A stretch of 64,000 nucleotides of DNA, from NCBI RefSeq assembly GCF_902506495.1, contig NZ_LR733264.1:186001-250000 (forward strand), in the 5' to 3' direction. Origin of the DNA: Pseudomonas sp. 8O. Its GTDB lineage: Bacteria; Pseudomonadota; Gammaproteobacteria; Pseudomonadales; Pseudomonadaceae. A model generated the notes under the pieces. That model was not told the origin of the DNA. It saw only the letters and a program-made list of their open reading frames with translations, and did not search any database. Position 1 is the stretch's first letter. Every line of letters begins with the position of its first letter. The position numbers and the translations under genes were made by a program. Shown here piece by piece: positions 17,845 through 29,711 of this stretch.

Positions 17845-18855
17845 ATGCATTCTTTGCGTAGTTGGGCTGCTCGTACGTTCATCGGAGTCGGCGTCGCCGG
17901 CGTGCTCGGCACAAGCGTCCAGGCGCTGGCTGCCGATTACGACGGCTCGCCGCAGGTAGCCGAGTTCGTCGAGGAAATGACCCGTGACTATGGCTTCGCC
18001 AGTGAGCAACTGGTCAGCCTGTTTGCCGAGGTAGAGCGCAAGCAGGCGATTCTCGACGCCATTTCGCGTCCGGCTGAAAAGGTCAAACCCTGGAAGGACT
18101 ATCGCCCGATCTTCATCACCGACAAGCGTATCGCCCAGGGTGTCGAGTTCTGGAACAAGAACCAGGCGGCGCTGGAGAAGGCCGAAGCCGAGTACGGCGT
18201 GCCGCCGCAGTTCATCGTCGCCATCATTGGCGTGGAAACGTTCTACGGCGGCAATACCGGCAGTTGGCGGGTGATGGATGCACTGTCGACCCTGGCCTTC
18301 GACTACCCGCCGCGTGCGCCGTTCTTCCGCAAGGAACTGCGTGAGTTTCTGTTGCTGACCCGTGAGGAACAGGTCGACCCGATCACCCTCAAAGGCTCTT
18401 ACGCGGGTGCCATGGGCCTGCCGCAGTTCATGCCGAGCAGTTTCCGTGCTTACGCAGTGGACTTCGACGGTGACGGCCATATCAACATCTGGAGCAACCC
18501 GACCGACGCCATCGGCAGTGTTGCCAGCTATTTCAAACGCCATGGTTGGCAGGCCGGCGGTCAGGTCGCCAGTCGCGTCGAAGCCAGCGGTACTCGCGTC
18601 GAGGAAGGCCTGACGCAAGGCCTGGATCCGGTGAAGAACGTAGCCGAGCTGCGCGAGCTGGGCTGGAAGAGCGGAGACAAGCTGGCCGAGGATTTACCGG
18701 TGACTGCGTTTCGTCTGCAAGGCGCGGAAGGTGACGAATACTGGTTCGGTTTACCCAACTTCTACACCATCACCCGCTACAATCGCAGCGTGATGTATGC
18801 CATGGCGGTCAACCAACTGGCCGAACTGCTGGTCGAAACGCGGGGTAATCGATGA
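17845..18855 (+). CDS. mltB: Lytic murein transglycosylase B
   Basis: 336 residues with a cleavable signal peptide (VGVAGVLGTSVQALA). A Slt35/MltB-type domain with catalytic Glu in VAIIGVETFYGG, and further motifs GAMGLPQFMPSSFRAYAVDF and DGDGHINIWS. It cleaves the MurNAc-GlcNAc bond to form 1,6-anhydro ends. Unlike E. coli MltB there is no lipobox, so it may be soluble in the periplasm (the family is sometimes called SltB1 in P. aeruginosa). It overlaps rlpA by four bases. Confidence 0.92.
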   Translation: MHSLRSWAARTFIGVGVAGVLGTSVQALAADYDGSPQVAEFVEEMTRDYGFASEQLVSLFAEVERKQAILDAISRPAEKVKPWKDYRPIFITDKRIAQGVEFWNKNQAALEKAEAEYGVPPQFIVAIIGVETFYGGNTGSWRVMDALSTLAFDYPPRAPFFRKELREFLLLTREEQVDPITLKGSYAGAMGLPQFMPSSFRAYAVDFDGDGHINIWSNPTDAIGSVASYFKRHGWQAGGQVASRVEASGTRVEEGLTQGLDPVKNVAELRELGWKSGDKLAEDLPVTAFRLQGAEGDEYWFGLPNFYTITRYNRSVMYAMAVNQLAELLVETRGNR

Positions 18856-19865
18856 GTGCGTCCAAACTGCTGCCGCTGGCAGCCTGCGTAACGGCGGCGC
18901 TGTTGCTGGCAAGCTGCTCTTCCAAGCGTGCACCGCAGCCAGCAGTGACGCCCGGTCAGTCTGCCGGTATCTCTGGCCCGGAGGATTTCAACCGACCACA
19001 CAGGGATGGCGCACCCTGGTGGGACGTCGACGTCTCGAAGATTCAGGACGCCATCCCCATGCCACATTACGGGCCGGTCAAGGCCAGCCCCTATGTGGTG
19101 TTCGGCAAGCAGTACTACCCGATTCAGGATGCCCGTCGCTACCAGGCGGTCGGTCCGGCTTCCTGGTACGGCACCAAGTTCCATGGCCAGGCCACTGCCA
19201 ACGGCGAAACCTACGATCTGTACGGCATGACCGCAGCGCACAAGACATTGCCGCTGCCCAGCTATGTACGAGTGACCAACCTCGAGAACGGCAAGGTCGT
19301 GATCCTGCGGGTCAATGATCGTGGGCCGTTCTACTCGGACCGCATCATCGATCTGTCCTTCGCTGCAGCGAAGAAGCTCGGCTATGCCGAGAAAGGCACT
19401 GCGCGAGTCAAGGTAGAAGGCATCGACCCACATGAGTGGTGGGCACAGCAGGGCCGCCCGGTCCCGCTGGTACTGGCCAACAACCAGCCGGCCAAGGCTG
19501 CCGTTGCTCAGCCCGTGGTGCAGCCTGTGCCGCAGGTCGTCGAGCAGTACGCGCCGCCGCCCGCGCAGCACGCCGCTGCGGTGGTGCCCGTGCAGATCGA
19601 CGCAAAAAAAAACGATTCACTCGGAGCCTCTGGCCTGTATCTCCAGGTGGGAGCCTTCGCCAATCCGGACGCTGCGGAGCTGCTCAAGTCCAAGCTGAGC
19701 CAGACCAGCAGTGTGCCGGTGTTCATCAGCTCAGTGGTTCGCGACCAGCAGATCCTGCATCGGGTCCGAATGGGGCCGATCAGCAACCAGGGCGAGGCTG
19801 AGCAGCTGCAGAGCAGCCTGCGCCTGGCCAACCTGGGGCAGCCCACGCTGGTGCGCGCCGACTGA
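18852..19865 (+). CDS. rlpA: RlpA septal lytic transglycosylase lipoprotein
   Basis: 337 residues. A lipoprotein signal ends at LLLASC. A double-psi beta-barrel domain covers about 95-190 (ASWYGTKFHGQATANGE and VNDRGPFYSDRIIDLS), and a SPOR domain about 255-335 binds denuded septal glycan. In P. aeruginosa RlpA is a lytic transglycosylase acting on stem-peptide-free strands. Between the two domains, a proline/valine-rich linker contains nine consecutive A bases (19604-19612) that form an in-frame A-AAA-AAC slip site. See findings. Confidence 0.95.
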   Translation: MSASKLLPLAACVTAALLLASCSSKRAPQPAVTPGQSAGISGPEDFNRPHRDGAPWWDVDVSKIQDAIPMPHYGPVKASPYVVFGKQYYPIQDARRYQAVGPASWYGTKFHGQATANGETYDLYGMTAAHKTLPLPSYVRVTNLENGKVVILRVNDRGPFYSDRIIDLSFAAAKKLGYAEKGTARVKVEGIDPHEWWAQQGRPVPLVLANNQPAKAAVAQPVVQPVPQVVEQYAPPPAQHAAAVVPVQIDAKKNDSLGASGLYLQVGAFANPDAAELLKSKLSQTSSVPVFISSVVRDQQILHRVRMGPISNQGEAEQLQSSLRLANLGQPTLVRAD

Positions 19866-19876
19866 TGGCAACTTAA

Positions 19877-19943
19877 CCGGCTTTTGCCGGACTAAATCCG
19901 AGGCTCGCCTTGATAGCGAGTCGAAAGATGGCCCTTCGGGGCC
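19877..19943 (+). other. Two small hairpins in the dacC leader
   Basis: Between rlpA and dacC (111 bp) lie CCGGC-TTTT-GCCGG at 19877-19890 and GGCCC-TTCG-GGGCC at 19930-19943, the latter with a UUCG tetraloop. No T-tract follows, so they are probably leader structure or an attenuation/processing site rather than a strong terminator. Confidence 0.4.
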
Positions 19944-19976
19944 GTACAACCCAAGCAATGATTTTTCGAGAGACGG

Positions 19977-21152
19977 ATGAACATCACCAGCTTCGTGCAA
20001 CGTGCTTCACTGGTACTGACCCTTCTGGCCGCGCCACTTGCAATGGCCAACCAGCAGGTGGTGCCTGCGGCGCCGCAACTGGCCGCTAAATCCTACGTTC
20101 TGATGGATGCCGCCAGCGGCAATATCCTGGTCGAGAACAATGGTGACGAGCGCCTGCCGCCCGCCAGCCTGACCAAGCTGATGACCGCCTACATCGCCAC
20201 CCTGGAAATCCGTAACGGCAAGATCGGCGAGCAGGATCTGGTGACCATCAGCGAGCACGCCTGGCGCACCGGCGGTGCCGCCTCCGGTGGCTCCACCATG
20301 TTCCTGCCGCTGAACAGCCAGGCGACGGTCGACGACCTGCTGCACGGCATCATCATCCAGTCCGGCAACGATGCCAGCATCGCCATCGCCGAGTACATCG
20401 CCGGTAGCGAAGATGCCTTCGCCGACATGATGAACGTCACCGCCGAGCGCCTCGGTATGAAGAACAGCCACTTCATGAATGCCACCGGGCTGCCGCATCC
20501 CGAGCACTACTCCAGCGCTCATGACATGGCCATTCTGGCCCGCGCGATCATCGATGAAGACGCCGAGCATTACGCGATCTACTCGCAGAAGGAGTTCCTC
20601 TGGAACAACATCAAGCAGCCCAACCGCAACCTGCTGCTGTGGCGTGACCGCACTGTCGACGGCCTGAAGACCGGCCACACCCAGGAAGCCGGTTTCTGCC
20701 TGGTGGCCTCGGCCGTGCGTGATGGCGCGCGCATGATCACCTCGGTATTCGGTACCGACAGCGAGCAGGCCCGCGCAGCGGAAACCCAGAAGCTGCTGAC
20801 CTACGGCTTCCGTTTCTTCGAAAGCCGTACCTTCTACCAGAAGGGCGCAGAACTGGCGCAGGCCACCGTCTGGAAAGGTGCTGCGAATCAGGTCAAGGCT
20901 GGTCTGGCTGAAGACCTGACCATGACCTTGCCCAAGGGGCAGTTGGAAAAGCTGCAGGCCAGCATGGTCCTCAACCCGCAGCTGATCGCGCCGATCCAGC
21001 AGGGCGACGTGATCGGCAAGGTCGAAGTCAAACTGGGTGATGAAGTGGTGCGCAGTACTGACCTGGTAGCGCTGGAATCGGTAGAAGAGGGCGGTCTGCT
21101 GCGTCGCCTGTGGGACAGCATTCGCCTGTTCTTCTTCGGCCTGTTCAACTGA
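19977..21152 (+). CDS. dacC: D-alanyl-D-alanine carboxypeptidase (PBP5/6 type)
   Basis: 391 residues with a signal peptide ([11 protein letters not shown]). The peptidase S11 domain carries SLTK (nucleophile Ser), SGN and KTG motifs, and a PBP5-like C-terminal domain precedes an amphipathic membrane anchor ([16 protein letters not shown]). It trims the terminal D-Ala of pentapeptides. Its position after rlpA and before the ybeD-lipB pair is the standard Pseudomonas order. The name dacC follows P. aeruginosa usage; dacA would be an equally common label. Confidence 0.94.
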   Translation: MNITSFVQRASLVLTLLAAPLAMANQQVVPAAPQLAAKSYVLMDAASGNILVENNGDERLPPASLTKLMTAYIATLEIRNGKIGEQDLVTISEHAWRTGGAASGGSTMFLPLNSQATVDDLLHGIIIQSGNDASIAIAEYIAGSEDAFADMMNVTAERLGMKNSHFMNATGLPHPEHYSSAHDMAILARAIIDEDAEHYAIYSQKEFLWNNIKQPNRNLLLWRDRTVDGLKTGHTQEAGFCLVASAVRDGARMITSVFGTDSEQARAAETQKLLTYGFRFFESRTFYQKGAELAQATVWKGAANQVKAGLAEDLTMTLPKGQLEKLQASMVLNPQLIAPIQQGDVIGKVEVKLGDEVVRSTDLVALESVEEGGLLRRLWDSIRLFFFGLFN

Positions 21153-21216
21153 TTTAGCCTGGCCGCTCCAGCTCGGGGCGGCCCTCTTACGGACGGGCCA
21201 CAAGCCCGCTGATGCC

Positions 21217-21495
21217 ATGACCGATAACGATGTTCAACCGCCAAAAATCGAATTCCCCTGCGAGCGTTACCCGATCAAGGTGATCGGTACCGCCGGTGAG
21301 GGTTTCTCCGACCTGGTGATCGAAGTGATCCAGCGTCACGCCCCGGATCTGGATGCATCCACGCTGGTGATGCGCGACAGCCGCAACGGTAACTTCCTTT
21401 CTGTTCAGGTGCTGATCACTGCCACCGGTGTCGAGCAATTGCAGGCGATTCACGTTGACCTGCGTGCCACCGGCCGCGTGCACATGGTGCTGTGA
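21217..21495 (+). CDS. ybeD: DUF493 (YbeD-like) protein
   Basis: 92 residues, soluble. The sequence matches the YbeD family ([18 protein letters not shown], then [20 protein letters not shown]), an ACT-like regulatory fold of unclear role. It lies between dacC and lipB, as in E. coli and Pseudomonas. Link to lipoate metabolism is by conserved position only. Confidence 0.9.
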   Translation: MTDNDVQPPKIEFPCERYPIKVIGTAGEGFSDLVIEVIQRHAPDLDASTLVMRDSRNGNFLSVQVLITATGVEQLQAIHVDLRATGRVHMVL

Positions 21496-21500
21496 TACCC

Positions 21501-22118
21501 ATGCCCGAGCTTGTCGTCCGTCATCTCGGGCTGGTCGACTACCAGCCCACGCTGGAGGCCATGCGCCAGTTGACCCGTGAGCGCGATGCACAGGCCCCGG
21601 ACGAGATCTGGTTGCTGCAGCATCCCAAGGTGTTCACCCAGGGCCAGGCTGGCAAGGCCGAACATGTGCTTGCGGCGGGCGATATTCCGGTGATCCAGGT
21701 CGAGCGAGGTGGGCAGGTGACCTATCACGGTCCTGGCCAATTGGTCGCCTATCTGATGCTCGATCTGCGTCGCCTCGATCTCGGCGTGCGTGAACTGGTG
21801 ACTGCCATGGAGCAGAGCCTGGTCGAGCTGTTGGCCAGTTATGGTATCGAGGCTGCGCCCAAGGCGGATGCGCCGGGCGTATACGTGGCAGGAGACAAGA
21901 TCGCCTCACTGGGCCTGCGCGTCAGCCGTGGCTGCTCGTTTCATGGCTTGGCGTTGAACGTCGATATGGACATGTCACCCTTTCTGCGCATCAATCCGTG
22001 CGGTTATGCCGGGCTGAAGATGGTGCAGATGAGTGACCTGCTGCCATCGCCACCGGCCTTCGACGAGGTAGCGCAACGTCTGGAACAGGCGCTACGCAAA
22101 AGGTTGGGTTACGCGTAG
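21501..22118 (+). CDS. lipB: Octanoyl-[ACP]:protein N-octanoyltransferase
   Basis: 205 residues from the ATG at 21501 (a GTG at 21492 overlapping ybeD is possible). LipB moves octanoyl groups from ACP to lipoyl domains of the 2-oxoacid dehydrogenases. Signatures are [20 protein letters not shown], the catalytic Lys in [10 protein letters not shown] and the catalytic Cys in [10 protein letters not shown]. lipA, encoding the next enzyme, is convergent 177 bp away, with a shared terminator between. Confidence 0.96.
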   Translation: MPELVVRHLGLVDYQPTLEAMRQLTRERDAQAPDEIWLLQHPKVFTQGQAGKAEHVLAAGDIPVIQVERGGQVTYHGPGQLVAYLMLDLRRLDLGVRELVTAMEQSLVELLASYGIEAAPKADAPGVYVAGDKIASLGLRVSRGCSFHGLALNVDMDMSPFLRINPCGYAGLKMVQMSDLLPSPPAFDEVAQRLEQALRKRLGYA

Positions 22119-22149
22119 CGTTTCAGCGGCTCGATATTCGCGGTTTCTC

Positions 22150-22208
22150 GGTGCGCGCGGCGCACCCTACGGATGATCGCGCCAAGCATAGGGTGCGCTG
22201 CGCGCACC
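22150..22208. repeat. REP-like inverted pair, GTGCGC family
   Basis: Two arms, GGTGCGCGCGGCGCACCCTA and ATAGGGTGCGCTGCGCGCAC(C), in opposite orientation between lipB and lipA. Related arms are at 37106-37127, 50661-50682 and 55548-55605. Confidence 0.75.
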
Positions 22209-22250
22209 AATGAGGCGACAGCATGGCGCACCCTGACTGTCAGCAACGAA

Positions 22251-22274
22251 AAAGGGACGCCGAGGCGTCCCTTT
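22251..22274. terminator. Bidirectional intrinsic terminator between lipB and lipA
   Basis: A perfect 10-bp stem (AAAGGGACGC / GCGTCCCTTT) with a four-base loop. The minus strand continues as a five-T run, so it best terminates lipA, and it probably also stops the lipB operon. Confidence 0.88.
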
Positions 22275-22295
22275 CGTTTGCCGTGAAGACCTGTT

Positions 22296-23348
22296 TCAGT
22301 TCAGATTCAGCGCCGGAATCAGGCTGGCGTTGATCTCCTGGCCGGGCACCGGTACGGGTGCGGCGAGGCCCAGGTTGTTCTTCTCGAACACGCGATCAGC
22401 GCGGTAGCTGGAGCGTACCAGCGGGCCGGCGGCGACTTCCATGAAGCCTTTCTCCAGGCCGATGTCACGGAAACGATTGAACTCTTCAGGGCTGACCCAG
22501 CGTTGCACCTTGAGGTGGTTGCGTGTGGGTTGCAGGTACTGGCCGAGGGTGAGGATATCCACGCCGATGGCGCGCAGGTCATCCATGGTTTCCAGGATTT
22601 CCTCGTCGGTTTCACCCAGGCCGAGCATCAGGCTGGTCTTGGTCAGCACATCGGGACGGTGCTTTTTCGCGTGTTCGAGCACCTTGAGGGTCTTCTCGTA
22701 GCCGGCGCGCGGGTCGCGTACCACGTAGGTGAGGCGTTTGACCGTCTCGACGTTCTGCGCGAAGACTTCGAGACCGGAGTCGACGACGCGCTCGATGGCC
22801 TGGTGATCGCCATCGAAATCCGGGGTCAGGGCTTCGACCACCACCTGCGGGGTGTTTTCCTTGATTGCACGCACGCAGGCTGCATAGTGGCCGGCGCCGC
22901 CGTCTTCCAGATCGTCACGGTCCACCGAGGTCAGCACGATGTAACGCAGAGCCATCAGCTCCACCGACTTGGCGGTGTTCTGCGGCTCTTCCAGATCCAG
23001 CCAGCCATTGGGATTGCCGGTGTCCACGGCGCAGAAGCGGCAGGCACGGGTGCACACCGAGCCCATCAGCATGATGGTGGCCGTGCCGTTGGACCAGCAC
23101 TCGCCCATGTTCGGGCAGTGCGATTCCTGGCAGACGGTGCTCAGGCGATGTTCGCCGACGTTGCGCTTGACCGCCTCGAAACGGCTACCGCCAGGCGCCT
23201 TGACCCGCAGCCACTTGGGCTTGGGTTCGAAAACCTGGGGTTCGGCCGAGGCGCGGCGCTTCTGACCATCCTTGATCGCGGTGATGCCTTGGGCGGTGCG
23301 AAATTTTTCGCCGCTGGCGACGGATTTGGGCGAGGAGGTGTCGGACAT
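22296..23348 (-). CDS. lipA: Lipoyl synthase
   Basis: 350 residues from the ATG at 23348. A radical-SAM enzyme inserting two sulfurs into protein-bound octanoate. Both iron-sulfur cluster motifs are visible: the auxiliary CxxxxCxxxxxC in [12 protein letters not shown] and the radical-SAM CxxxCxxC in [10 protein letters not shown]. The C-terminal RSSYRAD supplies the conserved Arg-Ser-Ser that binds the auxiliary cluster. An in-frame extension to 23414 is not conserved. Confidence 0.97.
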   Translation of the reverse strand: MSDTSSPKSVASGEKFRTAQGITAIKDGQKRRASAEPQVFEPKPKWLRVKAPGGSRFEAVKRNVGEHRLSTVCQESHCPNMGECWSNGTATIMLMGSVCTRACRFCAVDTGNPNGWLDLEEPQNTAKSVELMALRYIVLTSVDRDDLEDGGAGHYAACVRAIKENTPQVVVEALTPDFDGDHQAIERVVDSGLEVFAQNVETVKRLTYVVRDPRAGYEKTLKVLEHAKKHRPDVLTKTSLMLGLGETDEEILETMDDLRAIGVDILTLGQYLQPTRNHLKVQRWVSPEEFNRFRDIGLEKGFMEVAAGPLVRSSYRADRVFEKNNLGLAAPVPVPGQEINASLIPALNLN

Positions 23349-23545
23349 CGGAAATCTGGGCTCCGGTAGAGGCTCCGTGGGCAGGTGGCTTTTGGCCGCC
23401 GGCCAGTCTATCACAGAAGGTGTATGCAGACGCTGGGGCCGCCTGTCGACAAAACACCGGAAAGGCGTTTCCGGGGGCTTTGCTGCGACAGGTCAGCAAT
23501 ACACTCGCCAGTGATGGCAAGACCTTGGTGGGCCAGCGCCTGGAT

Positions 23546-24802
23546 TCAGCGTGTACGCAGCTGTTGCAGCAATTGGGTGTTGGGGTAGCCATCGGCTGGC
23601 CAGTTCAACTGCAGTTGCAGGGCGCGAATGGCCTTGCGCGTATTGGCGCCGATGATGCCGTCGGCCGGGCCGGGGTCGAAGCCGGCCTGGGCCAGCAGTT
23701 CTTGCAACTCGACACGTTCACTACGCCCAAGTTGACGCTCACCCCGAGGCCATTGCCCCTTAATTTCGCTGGCGCGCAGCAGGTTGTCGGCGAGCAGGCC
23801 GATGGCCAGCGCGTAGGACGTGGAATTGTTGTACTTGAGGATGCTGCGGAAATTGTCCAGCAGCAGGAAAGCCGGGCCTTGGTGCCCGGCAGGCAGCTGC
23901 AGGCTGGCGCGGGAGCTCGCCGCTGCGCCTGTCGGTGCCAGTGGCCTTACGCCGAGCTCTGCCCATTCGGCCAGCGTGCGGCGTTGATCCGGGTCGGCCA
24001 GGGCGTAGTCGAAGCCGCTCGGCAGGTTCACTTCGAACCCCCAAGGCTGGCCACGCTGCCAGCCGGATGCCTGCAGATAGTGGGCGGCTGAGGCCAGGGC
24101 GTCGGTTGAGGAATTCCACAGGTCGCGCTTGCCGTCGCCGTCGAAATCGACCGCATGTTGGTTGTAGGTGGTGGGCATGAACTGGGTCTGGCCCATGGCG
24201 CCGGCCCAGGAGCCGATCATGCGTTCGCTGGGTACATCACCGTTCTGCAGGATTTGCAGTGCGGCCAGCAACTGAGCACGCCAGAAGCCCTGGCGGCGAC
24301 CGTCATAGGCCAGTGTGGCGAGGGAGCGGATTACGCTGTGGCTACCGATGTTGTTGCCGAAGTTGCTCTCAAGACCCCAGATGGCCACCAGGATCTGCGC
24401 TTCGACGCCATATTGCTGCTCGATGCGTTGCAGCACGGTGTTGTGTTGGGCCAGCAATACCCGGCCGCGACCGATGCGGCTGGAGGAGACGGCACCATCG
24501 AGGTATTCCCAAACCGGGCGTGTGAACTCGGGCTGGCTGCTGTCTGCCTTGAGCACCGCAGGGTCAGGGGTGACGTCAGCGAATACGCGATCGAACAGCG
24601 CCGCATCGATGCCGGCGGCAATCGCTTCGCCACGCATTGCCTGCTGCCAGTCGGCGAAACTGGGCAAGGGGTTTTCGGCTGTAGTCTGGAGCGCTGCGGG
24701 GGCTGTGGCGCTAGGCAGGTTTTCCGCCGGGGCCTGGGCGCAGGCCGCCAGCAGCAGAAGAGGAAGCAGAGCCAGGACGCGACGAGGAAGCTGGTGTGGC
24801 AT
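23546..24802 (-). CDS. MltB-family lytic transglycosylase lipoprotein with C-terminal peptidoglycan-binding domain
   Basis: 418 residues. The lipoprotein signal ends at LLLLAAC. An SLT_2/MltB domain has catalytic Glu in VAIWGLESNFGN, and the motifs GAMGQTQFMPTTYNQHAVDF and DGDGKRDLW. A PG_binding_1 domain occupies the last 60 residues (LAQAGFDPGPADGIIGANTR). It is distinct from the operon mltB at 17845, which lacks that C-terminal domain. It corresponds to the SltB2/SltB3-like transglycosylases of Pseudomonas; which one I cannot say. Confidence 0.92.
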   Translation of the reverse strand: MPHQLPRRVLALLPLLLLAACAQAPAENLPSATAPAALQTTAENPLPSFADWQQAMRGEAIAAGIDAALFDRVFADVTPDPAVLKADSSQPEFTRPVWEYLDGAVSSSRIGRGRVLLAQHNTVLQRIEQQYGVEAQILVAIWGLESNFGNNIGSHSVIRSLATLAYDGRRQGFWRAQLLAALQILQNGDVPSERMIGSWAGAMGQTQFMPTTYNQHAVDFDGDGKRDLWNSSTDALASAAHYLQASGWQRGQPWGFEVNLPSGFDYALADPDQRRTLAEWAELGVRPLAPTGAAASSRASLQLPAGHQGPAFLLLDNFRSILKYNNSTSYALAIGLLADNLLRASEIKGQWPRGERQLGRSERVELQELLAQAGFDPGPADGIIGANTRKAIRALQLQLNWPADGYPNTQLLQQLRTR

Positions 24803-24835
24803 GTCTATCTCAGGACGTTTAAGCAGGCGGTTACC

Positions 24836-25030
24836 TTAGCATGCTCGGGCAACAGTCAGGGCTATCAGTGAATCAACATACCCCATAAAGCAAGAAGCCT
24901 CCCAAGTGTGGGAGGCTTCGCGGCGGTAGCTGCCTTTGCCTTTCTGCGGTCGTTCCTGGCGGGAGCGAAACAGTGGCTGGGCGACGATGGATTTGGCCTT
25001 GTTCGGCCGTTTGCCGGTTTTCTTGCTCAT
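24836..25030 (-). CDS. arfA: Alternative ribosome-rescue factor ArfA
   Basis: A 64-codon frame whose N-terminal half is typical ArfA (KAKSIVAQPLFRSRQERP, then KGKGSYRRE). ArfA recruits RF2 to ribosomes stalled on messages lacking a stop codon, backing up tmRNA. A perfect 10-bp hairpin lies inside the coding region at 24894-24919 (see separate entry). In E. coli such a structure makes arfA mRNA lose its stop codon, so that full-length ArfA is degraded via tmRNA and truncated active ArfA appears only when tmRNA fails. The hydrophobic tail after the hairpin (GYVDSLIALTV) fits the degradable C-terminus. AGGAAA precedes the ATG. Confidence 0.88.
   Translation of the reverse strand: MSKKTGKRPNKAKSIVAQPLFRSRQERPQKGKGSYRREASHTWEASCFMGYVDSLIALTVARAC
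24894..24919 (-). terminator. Intragenic hairpin in arfA (terminator or RNase III site)
   Basis: Arms GAAGCCTCCC (24894-24903) and GGGAGGCTTC (24910-24919) pair perfectly around a six-base loop. On the minus strand the hairpin is followed by TTGCTTT, a weak T-tract. It falls over the arfA codons for EASHTWEA, before the stop, as in known arfA genes. Confidence 0.85.
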
Positions 25031-25113
25031 GGCATTTCCTCATGCAGGCTGGCCTGCGCCAATGCAGGCGGCGAAGACTATGCGCCGCTGTACAGAAAAT
25101 GTCCAGACGGGGG

Positions 25114-25167
25114 CGTAGGGCGGGTGCAGCCCGCCATCATCGGGTGGCGGGTTGCACCCGCCCTACG
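25114..25167. repeat. Inverted repeat containing the holA stop codon
   Basis: Arms CGTAGGGCGGGTGCAGCCCG and its near-complement ending CGCCCTACG flank a short loop. The complement of the right arm supplies the TAG stop of holA at 25163-25165. Confidence 0.78.
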
Positions 25168-26197
25168 GAGAAAGACGCAGCCGTTGCCCGGAGAGTTGCA
25201 GGGTTAGCATGGCCAGGTTGCTCCACGGATCACCGGGCGCCTGGCCCTTGATCTGCGCGTCGATCAACTGTGCTTGTTGCAACAGCTCGCCCCAGCGTTT
25301 GCTGCTGTGACGCTGCAATGCTTTGGATACCAGCGGCCTGCGTTTGTCCCAGACGGGCGGACGGGCGCTGGAGAAGGCCTTGTCCAGCGGTATGCCCTGG
25401 CTCTGCTGGTGGGCGATGCCGGCCAGCAGGCGAATCTCGCGGGCCAGAGCCCAGAGGATCACCGGGGTTTCCACGCCTTCGCCGCGCAGGCCTTCGAGCA
25501 TGCGCAGGGCATGTGCGGCGTCGCCACCGAGGGCACAGTCGATCAGACCGAAGACATCGAAGCGGGCGCTGTCGGCCACCGCAGCCTGCACGGTTTCGGC
25601 ATCGACCTGATTGCCATCGGCGAGCAGCTTGAGTTTTTCCACTTCCTGGGCGGCGGCCAGCAGGTTGCCTTCCACTCGTGCGGCGATCATTTCCACCGCA
25701 TCGGCGCTAGCGCTCAGGCCCGCCTGAGCCAGGCGCTGACGAATCCACTGCGGCAACTGGTTGGCGTCTACCGGCCAGATCTGGATGAACTGGCTGACTT
25801 GGCCGTCGATCAGCGCCTTGGCCCATTTGGATTTCTGCGTGCTGCCGTCGAGCTTGGGTAGGCTCAGCAGCAGGACGGTGTCCTCGGGCGGGCGGGCCAG
25901 GTATTCGAGCAGGGCGGCTGTGCCCTTGTCGCCTGGCTTGCCGGAAGGCAGGCGCAGTTCCAGCAGGCGCTTTTCGGCGAACAGCGACAGGCTGGCACCC
26001 GCTTGCAGCAGGTTGCCCCAGTCGAAGTTGGCTTCGGCATTGAACACCTGGCGTTCGCCGAACCCCTGCTGGCGGCAGGCATTGCGAATGGTGTCAGCGG
26101 TTTCCTGGCACAACAGCGGCTCGTCGCCGCTGATCGCATAGACAGGTGCGAGAGCGCCTTGCAGGTGTTTGCTGAGTTGCGCGGGGGCAAGCTTCAT
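25163..26197 (-). CDS. holA: DNA polymerase III subunit delta
   Basis: 344 residues, the normal HolA length. The delta subunit of the clamp loader opens the beta clamp. Typical blocks are PVYAISGDEPLLCQETADTI near the N-terminus, RLLELRLPSGKPGDKG, and the central EMIAARVEGNLLAAAQEVEK. It follows lptE by 57 bp and leuS further upstream, the conserved leuS-lptE-holA order. The C-terminus runs directly into the REP-like repeat. Confidence 0.95.
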   Translation of the reverse strand: MKLAPAQLSKHLQGALAPVYAISGDEPLLCQETADTIRNACRQQGFGERQVFNAEANFDWGNLLQAGASLSLFAEKRLLELRLPSGKPGDKGTAALLEYLARPPEDTVLLLSLPKLDGSTQKSKWAKALIDGQVSQFIQIWPVDANQLPQWIRQRLAQAGLSASADAVEMIAARVEGNLLAAAQEVEKLKLLADGNQVDAETVQAAVADSARFDVFGLIDCALGGDAAHALRMLEGLRGEGVETPVILWALAREIRLLAGIAHQQSQGIPLDKAFSSARPPVWDKRRPLVSKALQRHSSKRWGELLQQAQLIDAQIKGQAPGDPWSNLAMLTLQLSGQRLRLSP

Positions 26198-26254
26198 CGA
26201 GGTGATGTCATCAGACGGGCATGGCGTCGGGCCGCAGTTGCGGCCCTTGGGCCT

Positions 26255-26866
26255 TTAGCGGGACGGCAGTTCGATCGGCGACTGCTGTGGTGCGACCTGG
26301 CTCTCGCGAGCCCGGCGCTCTGCTTCCAGTGCTTCGGCTTCGGCCTTGGCGCGGGCTTCGGCGGTCTGTTGCAGTTGGTCCAGTCGCTCGGGCGTGATCT
26401 GCTGCAGGCTGAACATCAGTTGCTGGATCATTTCACGGCGCAGCTCGCTGCGCAGCTGAGCCGCTTCCTGGTCGGAACCGGCCAGGTTGTTGTCATCCTG
26501 CTGGTAGTAGTTCTGTACTTCCACCTTGTTGCCGGTCAGCAGCAGGTTCTTCGCACCGCGGATCTCGTATTCCAGGCCCATGGTCAGCTCGTACTCGGCG
26601 GTACGGGCGCCGCTGCTGTAGCTGGCGCCGCGACGATCTTCGGTTTCACGGCTGATCACCAGCTTGTAGGGCGCGCCGGAGTAAACGCGAACGTCGTTGT
26701 CTTGCAGTACTTCACGTACTTGCTGCACGGTGTCACCGTAGGCATCGCGCGCGCTGACGTCGAGTTCCTTGAGGGCGAACTGCACATCGCCAGTGCCACG
26801 CAGCTGGAAGCCGCATGCGCTGAGCAGGCCGGCCAGGCCGATGACCAGCAGATTCCGTTTCATCAT
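26255..26866 (-). CDS. lptE: LPS-assembly lipoprotein LptE
   Basis: 203 residues from the ATG at 26866, chosen because AAGGGG lies eight bases upstream; ATGs at 26872 and 26863 are alternatives. The lipobox is LLSAC, followed by GFQLRGTGD, the LptE start. LptE plugs the LptD barrel in the outer membrane for lipopolysaccharide export. The C-terminus is an Ala/Glu-rich helix (ARAKAEAEALEAERRARES), longer than in E. coli LptE. Confidence 0.95.
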   Translation of the reverse strand: MMKRNLLVIGLAGLLSACGFQLRGTGDVQFALKELDVSARDAYGDTVQQVREVLQDNDVRVYSGAPYKLVISRETEDRRGASYSSGARTAEYELTMGLEYEIRGAKNLLLTGNKVEVQNYYQQDDNNLAGSDQEAAQLRSELRREMIQQLMFSLQQITPERLDQLQQTAEARAKAEAEALEAERRARESQVAPQQSPIELPSR

Positions 26867-26920
26867 TCTCATATCCCCTTGGCGGATCACGGCGCCACAC
26901 ATGTGTGGCGCCGAGCTTAA

Positions 26921-29674
<2,754 letters not shown>

Positions 29675-29711
29675 TCAAGGCCCGCGGTTGTCGGGGCTCG
29701 CGAGGTGTTAG

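Noticed and set aside
21157..21185. GGCCGC...GCGGCC hairpin after dacC
   Set aside because: Long loop and no T-tract; too weak to call a terminator, and ybeD follows on the same strand.
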